Positions 1 through 7,735 are shown, numbered from the stretch's first letter. The stretch: DNA of 32,238 nt from Amnibacterium sp. (GCF_025463795.1 NZ_JAODBE010000064.1:1-32238), one strand, 5' to 3'. Notes: a model not told the origin generated them from the sequence alone. Numbers and translations are program-made.

Positions 1-149
1 GGGGTGTTGGTGATTCCGACGAACATCGGGGACCGTCCTTGCACGCGAGCGGGGGGCGCCGGCTCTGGTGGCGCGTCTGCCTCCGTTCTACCGTGCCCGC
101 CCGGACGTCGCCCGGGGACGCCGTGGCATCCCGCCGCCCCGGCGCGCCC

Positions 150-241
150 CATCCGCCCCTTTCAGGCTTCCCGGGCGGCGCGCGGCATCCGCGGCCCGCA
201 TGACCTGAACACCGCAGGCGGATCCTGAGAACGGCAGATGG
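150..241. repeat. Intergenic TTCAGG/CCTGAA repeat cluster, copy 1
   Basis: This gap before the first gene holds three related units. CATCCGCCCCTTTCAGG lies at 150-166, CCTGAA with a GC-rich flank at 204-209, and CCTGAGAACGGCAGATGG at 224-241. Read in one orientation they fit the pattern CCTGAAnnCGGCGGATG that recurs at 1241-1331 and 2317-2334. The possible start codon at 238 lies inside the last unit, which makes that start doubtful. Bases 1-149 show no convincing gene. Confidence 0.55.
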
Positions 242-1350
242 CCGTAGCCGGGTGGGGGCTGATGAGCGGCCCGGGTCCGACGCGCGCCAGGCATCGGCTC
301 CTCCCCAGGGGCTACGCGCGGGCGATCCGACGACCCTGGCGCAGCCGCGGCACCGGCCGGCCGCGCCATGACCGAGCATCCCTTTCCGCGGAGAGCGTCG
401 GGATCTACTCGGAGCAGCAGCTGCGCCGTATGGGCTGGACCCGCGATCAGCTCGCGGCCGCCCGCGCGGCCGGCCGCTGGTACCACGTGCGGCGCGGCTT
501 CTATGCGGTGCCGGGCTCGTCCGCGGACCTGGTCCGCGCCGTCCGGCTCGGCGGCCGGGCGACGGCTCACTCGGCGCTGCCGTTCCACGGCGTGTGGCGA
601 CCCTCCGACAACCGGCTCCACGTGCTCGTCCCGAGCAACGGCGGCCGCCTCCGCGACCCGGACGTCCGCGCGCTGCCGCTGCTCGACCGCGGCGACGTGC
701 ACGTGCACTGGCAGGACAGGGAGCCGGTGAAGGAGAACCTGCTGGGGTTTCGCCCGGTGGCGGGGGTGGCGACGGCGGTGCGGCAGACCGTCGAGGACTG
801 CGACGACGTATCGGCGGTCGCCGTGCTGGACTCCGTGCTGCATCTCCGCCTGCTCGACATCAGCCAGGTCCGGGACCTCCTGCCGCGCGAACGTACCCGG
901 CTGCTGGGGGATCTCGATTCCCGGGCGGAGTCCGGGCTCGAGTCCGTCGTGCGGTTCCGCCTGCGGGCTGTCGGCTTCCGGATGGAGTCGCAGGTCGTCA
1001 TCCCCGGTGTCGGCCGTGTGGACGAGCTCGTGGAAGGCCGGCTGGCGCTCGAGCTCGACGGCCGTGAGCACCACCTGACGGAGGCGGCGTTCGAGGAGGA
1101 CCGCCGCCGGGACATGGAGCTCGCCGCCCGCCACTACCTGCACCTGCGCTTCACCTACAAGCAGGCGTTCGGCCAGTGGCCCACCTGCCTGCGAGCGATC
1201 GCGAGCGCGCTTGACCGACGCCCGTCACAGCCATCACCGCGTCCGCCGTATTCAGGAGTCCCCGGCGGATTTCAGGACGATCCGACGGTGAGCCCGGCGT
1301 GTTCAGGCAAAAGTCCTGAAAACGGCGGAGGGGGAGCCGACAATGGCCGG
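238..1350 (+). CDS. DUF559 endonuclease-fold protein with AbiEi-like N-terminus; no own stop, possibly frameshifted
   Basis: The N-terminal part has a short helix-turn-helix-like segment (IYSEQQLRRMG..RDQL..ARAAGRW) and a GGRATAHSALPFHGVW stretch, as in AbiEi-type antitoxin-like proteins. The C-terminal part is a DUF559 very-short-patch-repair-like nuclease core (GLESVVRFRLRAVG, GVGRVDELVEGRLALELDG, REHH). Such proteins are common in actinobacteria and their roles are mostly unknown. The ends are odd. The frame has no stop and runs in frame into the lipoprotein that starts at 1351. A TGA one frame away at 1212-1214 falls where homologues normally end. The natural-looking start ATG at 368 is also in another frame (MTEHPFP), so two single-base deletions would explain the layout. 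Candidate starts in this frame are 238 and 262, with only a weak ribosome binding site. It may be a pseudogene, or its real end may lie near 1214. Confidence 0.6.
1241..1331. repeat. Intergenic TTCAGG/CCTGAA repeat cluster, copy 2
   Basis: Four units lie here: GTCCGCCGTATTCAGG at 1241-1256, CCGGCGGATTTCAGG at 1262-1276, and an inverted pair at 1294-1328. In the pair, CCGGCGTGTTCAGG and CCTGAAAACGGCGG can form 12 of 14 base pairs around a seven-base loop (CAAAAGT). The cluster lies between the DUF559 domain and the lipoprotein and is read through by the open frame. It resembles a small repeated extragenic palindrome rather than coding sequence. Confidence 0.6.
1339..1344 (+). promoter_or_regulatory. 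Putative -10 of leaderless lipoprotein gene
   Basis: GACAAT ends six bases before the ATG at 1351, the spacing expected if transcription begins at the start codon. It gives the lipoprotein gene its own promoter and argues that the upstream in-frame nuclease ORF is not its natural N-terminus. No clear -35 is visible. Confidence 0.4.
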
Positions 1351-2241
1351 ATGCGAAGGGGCCTGGGCGTCGTGGTGCTCGGCATCGCGGTGGCGGCGCT
1401 CGCCGGATGCTCCGCCGGCCCCTCCTCCCCCACGTCGAGCTCCACCCACGCGCCTGCAGGGCAGACGCCGGAGCCTGCAGCGTCGACCTCCCGCGCGGTG
1501 CCCCGGTTCGCGCACGTGGTGATCGTCGTCGAGGAGAACCACGGCCCGGCAGCGGCCATGGGGATGCCCTACCTCGCCCAGCTCCGCCACGATGGGATGA
1601 CCTTCACCGACTCCCACGGCGTGGCCCACCCGAGCCAGCCGAACTACCTCGCCCTGTGGTCCGGATCCACGCACGGCGTCACCTCCGACGTCTGCCCGAT
1701 CGACCTGGGCACCACTCCCTCGCTCGGCTCGCAGCTGCTCTCCACCGGTTCCAGCGTGGCGGCGTACGCGCAGGGGCTGCCGGCCGCGGGATCCGCCGCC
1801 TGCCTCGGCGGCGCCTATGCCCGCAAGCACGACCCGTTGGCCGACTTCGCGGCGACCGCCGGATCCGCCCACAACCTCCCCTTCAGCGCCTTCCCGAGCG
1901 ATTTCGGCGCCCTGCCGTCCGTGTCGTTCGTCGTGCCCGACCTCGACCACGACGCGCACGACGGCTCCATCGCGACGGCGGACGACTGGCTCCGGACAGA
2001 GCTCGGCGGCTACGCCGCCTGGGCACCGACGAACGACTCCCTCCTCATCGTCACCTTCGACGAGGAGGACGGCGGGAAGGCGGGCAACCGCATCCTCACC
2101 GTCTTCAGCGGCGCGCACGTACGAACCGGCGCGTCCTCCGAGCCGATCGACCACGTCCGCGTGCTGCACACGATCGAGTCCGCCTTCGACCTCCCGCTGC
2201 TCGGATCCCACGGGGCCCCGATCACCGACGTCTGGCAGTAG
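1351..2241 (+). CDS. Lipoprotein phosphoesterase (acid phosphatase/phospholipase C-like, alkaline phosphatase fold)
   Basis: The 296-residue protein begins with a lipoprotein signal peptide (MRRGLG, hydrophobic stretch, LAGC with the lipidated Cys at 20), then a Ser/Thr/Pro-rich linker to about residue 50, and so should be anchored outside the membrane. The catalytic domain belongs to the phosphoesterase family (PF04185 type): a VVEENHG motif near residue 60, HPSQPNYLALWSGS near 95-107, VVPDLDHDAHDG, and TFDEEDG in the second half. Family members hydrolyse phosphate mono- or diesters; the substrate here is unknown. Polymer phosphate or phospholipid is conceivable from the neighbourhood. The start is supported by the signal peptide beginning at 1351 and by a -10 hexamer six bases upstream. 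The upstream nuclease frame is continuous with this one, so a 667-residue fused ORF from 238 exists on paper. Confidence 0.85.
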   Translation: MRRGLGVVVLGIAVAALAGCSAGPSSPTSSSTHAPAGQTPEPAASTSRAVPRFAHVVIVVEENHGPAAAMGMPYLAQLRHDGMTFTDSHGVAHPSQPNYLALWSGSTHGVTSDVCPIDLGTTPSLGSQLLSTGSSVAAYAQGLPAAGSAACLGGAYARKHDPLADFAATAGSAHNLPFSAFPSDFGALPSVSFVVPDLDHDAHDGSIATADDWLRTELGGYAAWAPTNDSLLIVTFDEEDGGKAGNRILTVFSGAHVRTGASSEPIDHVRVLHTIESAFDLPLLGSHGAPITDVWQ

Positions 2242-2253
2242 CCCTCCCCCGTT

Positions 2254-2278
2254 CCGAGAATCCGCCGGGAGTTCTCGG
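2254..2278 (+). terminator. Hairpin after phosphoesterase gene
   Basis: CCGAGAA and TTCTCGG form a perfect 7-bp stem with an 11-base loop, 12 bases past the stop. A second small palindrome, CGCCGG-TAC-CCGGCG, follows at 2287-2301. No T-tract is present. Confidence 0.4.
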
Positions 2279-2316
2279 GGCATCCGCGCCGGTACCCGGC
2301 GTGTCCGCCGGGACGT

Positions 2317-2334
2317 CCTGAACGCGGCGGATGG
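2317..2334 (+). repeat. TTCAGG/CCTGAA repeat unit, copy 3
   Basis: CCTGAACGCGGCGGATGG matches the consensus of the units at 150-241 and 1241-1331. It lies in the gap between the phosphoesterase and the ligase-like gene. Confidence 0.5.
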
Positions 2335-2376
2335 CGCAGCGCCGGGTCGGCGGCCGCGAGGGGCGGGCCCGCTCGC

Positions 2377-2382
2377 TAGGTT
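2377..2382 (+). promoter_or_regulatory. Putative -10 of leaderless O-antigen ligase-like gene
   Basis: TAGGTT, in the context CGCTAGGTT, ends six bases before the GTG at 2389. The same CGCTAGG context precedes the gene at 27598. There is no Shine-Dalgarno sequence, so leaderless translation is inferred. Confidence 0.5.
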
Positions 2383-2388
2383 GGGACC

Positions 2389-3708
2389 GTGCGGCGGGGG
2401 TGGTGGAAGGACGCGTACGCCTTCGTCGCCCTCTTCTCGCTCTGGGACGGCGACGGCCTCCGCGACGCGCTGTCCTGGTGGGGCTTCGGCGCCATCTCGG
2501 TCCTGCTGCTGATCACCGGGATCGTCGTCACGATCCGGCACCGCCGGCGCTTCCTGGAGCTGATCACCTCGATCGACTCCTGGCCGATCGTCGGCTTCAT
2601 CGCCCTGTGCCTGCTCTCCACCGTCTGGTCGGCCTACCCGGTCGCGACCCTGCTCGGCTTCTTCATCCAGATCGCGACCGCCCTCGTCGGCGTCTCGCTG
2701 CTCCTGATCCAGCCCCCCGGCCGACTCGTCGCGATCGGCACGTGGATGGTGCACGTCCACCTGGCCCTGTCGCTGATGTTCGAGGCCGTCGTCGCCCTGT
2801 TCGTGCCGGGCCACCAGCTGCTGCCGTTCTGGACCGACTACGGGTCGAACGCTCCCGGCGCGTACTACTGGAGCGAGGGGCTGCTGTTCAAGGGCGGCCG
2901 GATCCAGGGGATCGTCGCGAACGCGAACCTCACCTGCTTCCTCGCCCTGCTCGGGCTGGTGCTGATCGGCTGCCTTCTCGCCGCCCGGCGGGTGCCGATG
3001 GTCCTCGCCGTCCCCGCCGTGCTGCTCGATCTGCTCATGCTCGCCCTGACCCGCTCCGCGACGGTGCTCATCGCGGGCTTCCTCGTCGTCGCGGCCGCAC
3101 TCGTCGTGATCGGCTTCCGGCGATTCCGGGGCCGGGGAAGGATCGTGCTCGCCGCGGCCGCAGCGGTCATGATCGGGATCATCGGCTTCGGCTCGTCCCG
3201 CGCCTCCGCGCCGCTGCTCGGCGCGCTCGGCAAGGGCGACGACCTCACGGGCCGGCTCGAGATCTGGCGGGTCGTCGGGGACCACGTCGCCGAGCGGCCG
3301 GTGCTCGGCTGGGGCTGGGTCGGCTACTGGCCGCCCTGGGTCGCCCCCTTCAACCGCCTCATCGTGCGCGGCGGCGTGCAGTACCTGCAGGCGCACAACG
3401 CCTACCTCGACATCGCCCTCCAACTCGGGATCCCCGGGCTGCTCGCCTTCGTCGTGGTCGTCGGCTCGCTCGTCTACCGGTCGCTGCGACTCGCGATCGC
3501 CCCGCGCCCGCTCGCGCTGCTGCCCCTGCTGCTCACGGTCGCGCTGCTCACGCAGGCGCTCGCGGAGAGCCGTCTGCTGATCGAGGGCAACTGGGCCCTG
3601 CTGGTCATGCTGTCCGTCGCGGTGCCCTGGGTGGGTGCGCCGCTGCGCCCACCGGTCGCGGTCGTGTCCCCCCAACGCGGGGATCCGGTGCCGGCGCCCC
3701 GTCGATAG
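2389..3708 (+). CDS. O-antigen ligase/polymerase (Wzy_C family) membrane protein
   Basis: A 439-residue polytopic membrane protein with about ten hydrophobic segments. Near residues 280-350 it has the Wzy_C-type periplasmic loop: DLTGRLEIW, HVAERPVLGWGW, then QAHNAYLDIALQLGIPG. The R..W..V..RP..G.G and AHN..L motifs are hallmarks of WaaL ligases and Wzy polymerases. It should join or transfer undecaprenyl-linked glycan units at the outer face of the membrane. Family motifs alone do not separate ligase from polymerase. A second candidate polymerase lies at 13693-14955, so one may polymerise and the other attach the chain to the wall or to another polymer. The GTG start is chosen because a -10 hexamer lies six bases upstream and the first hydrophobic segment follows directly. 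Confidence 0.85.
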   Translation: MRRGWWKDAYAFVALFSLWDGDGLRDALSWWGFGAISVLLLITGIVVTIRHRRRFLELITSIDSWPIVGFIALCLLSTVWSAYPVATLLGFFIQIATALVGVSLLLIQPPGRLVAIGTWMVHVHLALSLMFEAVVALFVPGHQLLPFWTDYGSNAPGAYYWSEGLLFKGGRIQGIVANANLTCFLALLGLVLIGCLLAARRVPMVLAVPAVLLDLLMLALTRSATVLIAGFLVVAAALVVIGFRRFRGRGRIVLAAAAAVMIGIIGFGSSRASAPLLGALGKGDDLTGRLEIWRVVGDHVAERPVLGWGWVGYWPPWVAPFNRLIVRGGVQYLQAHNAYLDIALQLGIPGLLAFVVVVGSLVYRSLRLAIAPRPLALLPLLLTVALLTQALAESRLLIEGNWALLVMLSVAVPWVGAPLRPPVAVVSPQRGDPVPAPRR

Positions 3709-3888
3709 AGTCGGGACACCCCTCTCCCACGATCCGGTTCCCCGCCGGGTTCGAGGGCTACCCCACCCCAACCGACGGCCCGTCCGCCGATCGCCCGCCT
3801 CCCCGCGACGATCCGGTACCCGTTCCGCCGGTCCGGCCGGCGTACCCGCGCCTCGGCCGCAGCACCCCCGCTACCCACCCGAGGACCC

Positions 3889-5103
3889 GTGACCTCACCC
3901 ACCCGCAGCGCTCCGCGGCACGCGGAGCCCCCCAGGCCGCTGCGCATCGCCGTGCTCGGCGCGCCCGTCGTGGCCGCAGGCTCCGTCGTGGAGGAGATCG
4001 GCCGCCGGCTCGTCGAGCAGGGGCACGGTGTCACCGTGTACAGCCCCGCCGGTGCCCGGAAGGCACCGACCCAGCACCTCGGCATGCGGCTCGTGCCCGT
4101 TCCTGCCCTTCACGTCGGCCCGTTCGAGCCGCTCAGCCGCACCGCGCTCTCGACCGCCTACGCATCGTTCGCACCGAAGCCGGACGTCGCGTTCGTGTTC
4201 GACGTCGCCAACGCCGGGGTCGTGACAGCCCTCCGGGCGCGTGGCACCGCCGTGGCCGTGCACGTCGTGGGTCTCGAGCCGAAGCGCGGACGCGGCGGCC
4301 CGCTGGAGCTCCGGTACCGGCGCAGGGCCGAAGCGCTCGCGGTGCGGTCGGCGGACGCCCTCATCGCCGACGCCCGGAGCGTGGCGCGGTACTACGACGA
4401 CGAGTTCGGCGTCCCGACCGAGCCGATCGGCTACGGCGCCCGGATCCTGCACAACACCCCCTCGGACGTGATCGAGACCCTCGGCCTCGTGCCCGGGTGG
4501 TTCCACCTCGCCGTCGCCGCCGGCGACCGTGACGACCACCTCGAGGTCGTCGTCGAGGGCTACACCCGCTCCGCCGCCCGATCCCCGCTCGTCGTGGTCG
4601 GGCCCGGCCCGGGCGCCGTCCTCCCCCGCCGGGTCACGATGGCCGCGGCCCGTGACTCACGGATCCGGTTGCTCGGCGGCGTCCGGGACGAACGGCTGCT
4701 CGACCAGCTGCACGCCCACGCGATCGGCTTCCTCCACGGGCGCGCCCCGCTCGGCACGGACCGCTCCCTGCTCCGCGCCATGGGCGCCGGAACGGCACCG
4801 GTGGCCTGGGACGTGCCGTCCAACCGGGAGGTCGCCGGCACCGCGGGCCTCTACTTCCGTTCCTCCGCGCAGCTGGCCGGGCTCATCGAGGAGGTCGAGC
4901 GGTACCCATTCCGCTTCACGGAGATCGGCGAGCTGATGCGGGAGCGTGCCCACACCCGCTACAGCTGGAACGAGGTCGGTGAGGCGTACGAGCTGCTCGC
5001 GAAGCGGCTCGCCCGCGGCTACAGCACGCGGGGCCTCAGCGCCGGGCGGCGGCGGCCCGCCCTGCCGGTGCCCGTGACCGCGCGGGAGATGCTCCGTGCC
5101 TGA
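3889..5103 (+). CDS. Glycosyltransferase, DUF1972/rhamnosyltransferase-like GT4 (divergent)
   Basis: The 404-residue protein follows the DUF1972 plus GT4 architecture of actinobacterial rhamnosyl/hexosyl transferases: LRIAVLGAP near residue 18, VEEIGRRLVEQGHGVTVY, HLGMRLVPVPAL, VHVVGLEPKRG, then a second Rossmann half with IRLLGGVRDERLLDQLHAHA, SLLRAMGAGT and DVPSNREVAG. The family loop RYGGFET after the first strand is missing here (GAPVVAAGSVVEEI instead), and the usual GGTNPSLL is changed to LGTDRSLL. Donor or acceptor choice may therefore differ, or this may be a specialised paralogue. It starts at GTG 3889, with GAGGA six bases upstream. The 180-base gap before it has only GATCCGGT-type repeats, and two hairpins follow. 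It probably adds a sugar to the lipid-linked repeat unit on the cytoplasmic face. Confidence 0.8.
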   Translation: MTSPTRSAPRHAEPPRPLRIAVLGAPVVAAGSVVEEIGRRLVEQGHGVTVYSPAGARKAPTQHLGMRLVPVPALHVGPFEPLSRTALSTAYASFAPKPDVAFVFDVANAGVVTALRARGTAVAVHVVGLEPKRGRGGPLELRYRRRAEALAVRSADALIADARSVARYYDDEFGVPTEPIGYGARILHNTPSDVIETLGLVPGWFHLAVAAGDRDDHLEVVVEGYTRSAARSPLVVVGPGPGAVLPRRVTMAAARDSRIRLLGGVRDERLLDQLHAHAIGFLHGRAPLGTDRSLLRAMGAGTAPVAWDVPSNREVAGTAGLYFRSSAQLAGLIEEVERYPFRFTEIGELMRERAHTRYSWNEVGEAYELLAKRLARGYSTRGLSAGRRRPALPVPVTAREMLRA

Positions 5104-5203
5104 CGCCCTCCTCCCCGGATCCGGTGCCGCCCGCCGGGACTCCCGCCCCACGGGCGGGCCCAGAACCACGGCGTGCACGGTGTGGTGGCCGTGACCGTCG
5201 TTC

Positions 5204-5228
5204 CACGGCCGCTCCCCGCGCGGCCGTG
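5204..5228. terminator. GC-rich hairpin 1 downstream of glycosyltransferase
   Basis: CACGGCCGC and GCGGCCGTG form a perfect 9-bp stem with a seven-base loop. It lies about 100 bases past the stop of the glycosyltransferase and directly before an even longer hairpin. Confidence 0.45.
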
Positions 5229-5233
5229 ACCGC

Positions 5234-5266
5234 GGGTGGAGGCGATCGACGGGATCGCCTCCACCC
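5234..5266. terminator. Strong 14-bp hairpin before the cytidylyltransferase gene
   Basis: GGGTGGAGGCGATC (5234-5247) and GATCGCCTCCACCC (5253-5266) are perfect inverted repeats with a five-base loop. No T-run follows, as is usual for GC-rich actinobacterial terminators. It may end transcription of the glycosyltransferase or shape the leader of the next gene, which starts 65 bases later. Confidence 0.55.
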
Positions 5267-5331
5267 GTACCTCCCCACCAGCGGCGCCCGAAACGCCGCG
5301 CCTCCCCTCCCCAGCAACCGGAAGTTCACCC

Positions 5332-5784
5332 ATGACCTCCTCGATCCGTATCGGCTATGCCGCAGGCGCCTTCGACCTGTTCCACATCGGCCACCTGAAC
5401 CTGCTCCGGCACGCCAAGAGCGAATGCGACCACCTCATCGCCGGCGTCGTCTCCGACGAGATGCTCGAGCGCACGAAGGGCATCACGCCCGTCATCCCGC
5501 TCGGCGAGCGCCTGGAGATCGTGCGGCACATCGCGTTCGTCGACGAGGCGCGGCCGGAGACGCTGGCCGACAAGCTCGACACCTGGCGCGAGGTGCGGTT
5601 CACGCACTTCTTCAAGGGCGACGACTGGCGCGGCACCGAGAAGGGGCTCCGCCTCGAAGCGGAGTTCGCGAAGGTCGGCGTCGAGGTCGTCTACTTCCCG
5701 TACACGATGTCGACGTCCTCGACGAAGCTGCGGCGCGCGCTCGCCGCGCTGTCCGGAGACGCCGTCGAGACCGTCAACGCCTGA
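5332..5784 (+). CDS. Nucleotidyltransferase, glycerol-3-phosphate cytidylyltransferase-like (TagD family)
   Basis: A 150-residue cytoplasmic enzyme of the HxGH nucleotidyltransferase superfamily. It has GAFDLFHIGHLNLLRHAK near residues 12-29 (HxGH), ERLEIVRHIAFVDE, KGDDWRG near 95-100 and FPYTMSTSSTKLRR near 122-135. The GDDW and SSTK..R motifs match TagD/TarD, which makes CDP-glycerol from CTP and glycerol-3-phosphate for teichoic acids. The TagD signature RTEGISTT is altered to YTMSTSST, so another polyol or sugar-alcohol phosphate is possible. The start at 5332 has GGAAG seven bases upstream. It ends six bases from the convergent DUF4012 gene, inside a shared palindrome. The CDP-ribitol synthase at 27598 suggests the strain makes more than one CDP-polyol. 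Confidence 0.85.
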   Translation: MTSSIRIGYAAGAFDLFHIGHLNLLRHAKSECDHLIAGVVSDEMLERTKGITPVIPLGERLEIVRHIAFVDEARPETLADKLDTWREVRFTHFFKGDDWRGTEKGLRLEAEFAKVGVEVVYFPYTMSTSSTKLRRALAALSGDAVETVNA

Positions 5785-5797
5785 GTCCGATCAGGCG
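5778..5797. terminator. Bidirectional hairpin formed by two stop codons
   Basis: CGCCTGA and TCAGGCG are a perfect 7-bp inverted repeat around a six-base loop. The TGA in the left arm stops the cytidylyltransferase. The complement of TCA in the right arm stops the convergent DUF4012 gene. Confidence 0.5.
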
Positions 5798-7659
5798 CAC
5801 GGGGCCTTCGTGATCGTGACGGGCACCGGCCAGACGCGCGGCGTGTGGCTGACCGCCACGGTGCCGCTCGGAGCCGTGCCGCCGGTGAAGACCGCGGTGA
5901 CCCGCACCGTCTGCTGCGGCGCGAAGGTCACGCTTACCGTGCCGACAGGGCGCCCGAAGAGGACGCCCTTCACAGCGGGCCGGAGCACGTCCATCCCGGT
6001 CGCATCCGGGACCGTGTTGAGCGGCCAGTTCTGGTCGGTGCCCCACACGACCTTCTTGCCGTCGATCGTCGCGGACACCAGCTTCGCGCCGACCGGCCCG
6101 TAGAGCTGCACCCACTGGCGGTCACCGCCCGGCGGGATGCGCTTCTGGTTCGGGCTCACGTAGGCGGGCAGTCCCGCGACCTGCGACGGCTTCAGGGTGT
6201 CGGTGATCGAGGTCGTGACCGTCCACCTCGGCGTCGCGGCGCACACGTGCGCGGTCACGGCGATCCTGTCCTGCATGTAGTAGCTCATCTTCGACGTGGA
6301 GTCGTCGTTGTTGTAGACCCCGACCGTCGTGGCCTTCGCGTTGTCGGCCGGGAGCATGTTCCCCATCTGGGACGTGAGCAGCAGGTCCTCCTCGACGGAC
6401 CGCGAGCTCCACGCCTTGAGCCGCTGCTGGTCGAGCATCGGCTTCAGCTGCTTCACGTACGCCTTCGGGTCGCCCTGCCCGTGCGTGACCGCCGCGAAGA
6501 TCGCCTTCGCCGCGGACGCGAACACCGCGTCCTGCTCGCTCGGCACCGGATAGCGCGCATAGACCTCGGACAGCAGGTACCGCACGGCGTTGCCGGAGGT
6601 GAGGGTCTCCCCCGTCGGCAGCTTGATGGGCCCGGTGGCCTTCAGCAGGTAGGACAGCGCGACCGGGTCGAGCGACACGACGCCGTCGACGGTTCCACCG
6701 AACTGCTTGCGCCACATCGCCCGGGTGATCGTCGCGACCTGGGGGAAGTCGGGGGTGAACGTGGTGTTCGTCTCGTACGTCGTGACGTGGGCGCCGTAGA
6801 TGTGCTCCCAGTCGCCGCCGAAGGTGACGACTGGCTCCGGATACGGATGCGGGAAGTCGCCGGAGTTCGGCTGCGTGCCGAGCGTGACCTTGCCGTCGTC
6901 CACGACGAGCATGGAGAGCGCGGCGGGGTTGCCGCCGCTCGCCCGCTCCTCCGCGTTGTTCTGGAACATGAGGAGGTAGTGGCGGGGCCCGTCGCCGCCG
7001 AGGGCCGGGTAGAGCACCGGCAGCACCTTCCGGAGCTCGCCGGTCAGGGGCTCCACCTGGCGCAGGGTCGAGCGCAGGGAGCCGAGCGGCTTCGCGAGCT
7101 GGGGGGCGAGAGGCTTCGTGTCGACGGCCGACACGGACCGGTCGGCCGCCCGGACGGCGTCGTCGAGGCGAGCGACCGCCGGGGTGAGCTGCTTCAGCGG
7201 CCCGATGTCGATCCGCCCGTTCTTCGGCTTCAGGCTCTCGACGCTCAAGCCGTCCGCGGCGACCGCGATCGGCCCGACCCCGTCGACCACGAGGGTGTGG
7301 GTGATCGTGGACACGCGCCGCACGGCGGCGAGGTTCGGCCCGAGCACCGGGAGACCCTCGTAGGCGGACCACACCGGGTCGTCCGAGGCGTGGACGGCCC
7401 GGCGAGTGTCCGCGTCGAGCCTCCGGTACAGCGCCGCAGTGCTCGGCCCGCCGGATCGGCCGAGCGACGACTTGAACGTCGCGATGTCCGACTGCGCGGC
7501 CTCCAGCGCGGACTTCGCGGTGAGCACGCGCGACGTGAGCCACGCGCCCGTCGCGATGAGGACGACGACGCCGACCGCGAGCGCGATCCAGCCGCCGATC
7601 CACAGCCGGCGGCGGGCGGGGCTGCGGAGGCGGCGCGGACGGCGGAGCCCCTCGGCCAC
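5791..7659 (-). CDS. DUF4012 membrane-anchored extracytoplasmic protein, copy 1
   Basis: From the GTG at 7659 the protein has 622 residues: a basic N-terminus (RRPRRLRSPARRRLW), one membrane helix at about 20-42, and a long outside part. The DUF4012 region includes RHYLLMFQNNAEERASGGNPAAL, NSGDFPHPY, TPDFPQVATITRAMW and DGVVSLDPVALSYLL, followed by a beta-rich tail (GGDRQWVQLYGPVG). DUF4012 proteins are frequent in actinobacterial exopolysaccharide loci, but their biochemical role is unknown; a part in export, chain length or wall attachment is inference. GTG 7659 is preferred over ATG 7686 because GGGAGGGGGG lies just upstream of it. It is the last gene of the leftward group pyruvyltransferase-flippase-DUF4012-DUF4012. 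The C-terminal third is strongly similar to the next copy. Confidence 0.8.
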   Translation of the reverse strand: MAEGLRRPRRLRSPARRRLWIGGWIALAVGVVVLIATGAWLTSRVLTAKSALEAAQSDIATFKSSLGRSGGPSTAALYRRLDADTRRAVHASDDPVWSAYEGLPVLGPNLAAVRRVSTITHTLVVDGVGPIAVAADGLSVESLKPKNGRIDIGPLKQLTPAVARLDDAVRAADRSVSAVDTKPLAPQLAKPLGSLRSTLRQVEPLTGELRKVLPVLYPALGGDGPRHYLLMFQNNAEERASGGNPAALSMLVVDDGKVTLGTQPNSGDFPHPYPEPVVTFGGDWEHIYGAHVTTYETNTTFTPDFPQVATITRAMWRKQFGGTVDGVVSLDPVALSYLLKATGPIKLPTGETLTSGNAVRYLLSEVYARYPVPSEQDAVFASAAKAIFAAVTHGQGDPKAYVKQLKPMLDQQRLKAWSSRSVEEDLLLTSQMGNMLPADNAKATTVGVYNNDDSTSKMSYYMQDRIAVTAHVCAATPRWTVTTSITDTLKPSQVAGLPAYVSPNQKRIPPGGDRQWVQLYGPVGAKLVSATIDGKKVVWGTDQNWPLNTVPDATGMDVLRPAVKGVLFGRPVGTVSVTFAPQQTVRVTAVFTGGTAPSGTVAVSHTPRVWPVPVTITKAPCA

Positions 7660-7717
7660 GGTCCCCCCTCCCCGCCCACCCCCCATGGATGCGCGGGTGC
7701 AGCGTACCGACGCGGGC

Positions 7718-7735
7718 GCTGAGCCGACGCTCAGC
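7718..7735 (-). terminator. Hairpin between the two DUF4012 genes
   Basis: GCTGAGC-CGAC-GCTCAGC is a perfect 7-bp stem with a four-base loop in the 112-base gap. It may reduce read-through from copy 2 into copy 1. Confidence 0.4.

Noticed and set aside
4-228. 74-codon ORF at the left edge
   Set aside because: Low-complexity Pro/Arg/Gly sequence with no recognisable domain, overlapping the repeat cluster.
1303-3771. 822-codon open frame on the minus strand
   Set aside because: It is antisense to the phosphoesterase and ligase-like genes and made of Arg/Asp/Gln/Pro-rich sequence typical of the complement of GC-rich genes.
5845-7722. 625-codon plus-strand open frame over DUF4012 copy 1, with a similar one at 7826-9958 over copy 2
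   Set aside because: Both are low-complexity shadows of the minus-strand DUF4012 genes; the membrane helix and family motifs lie on the minus strand.
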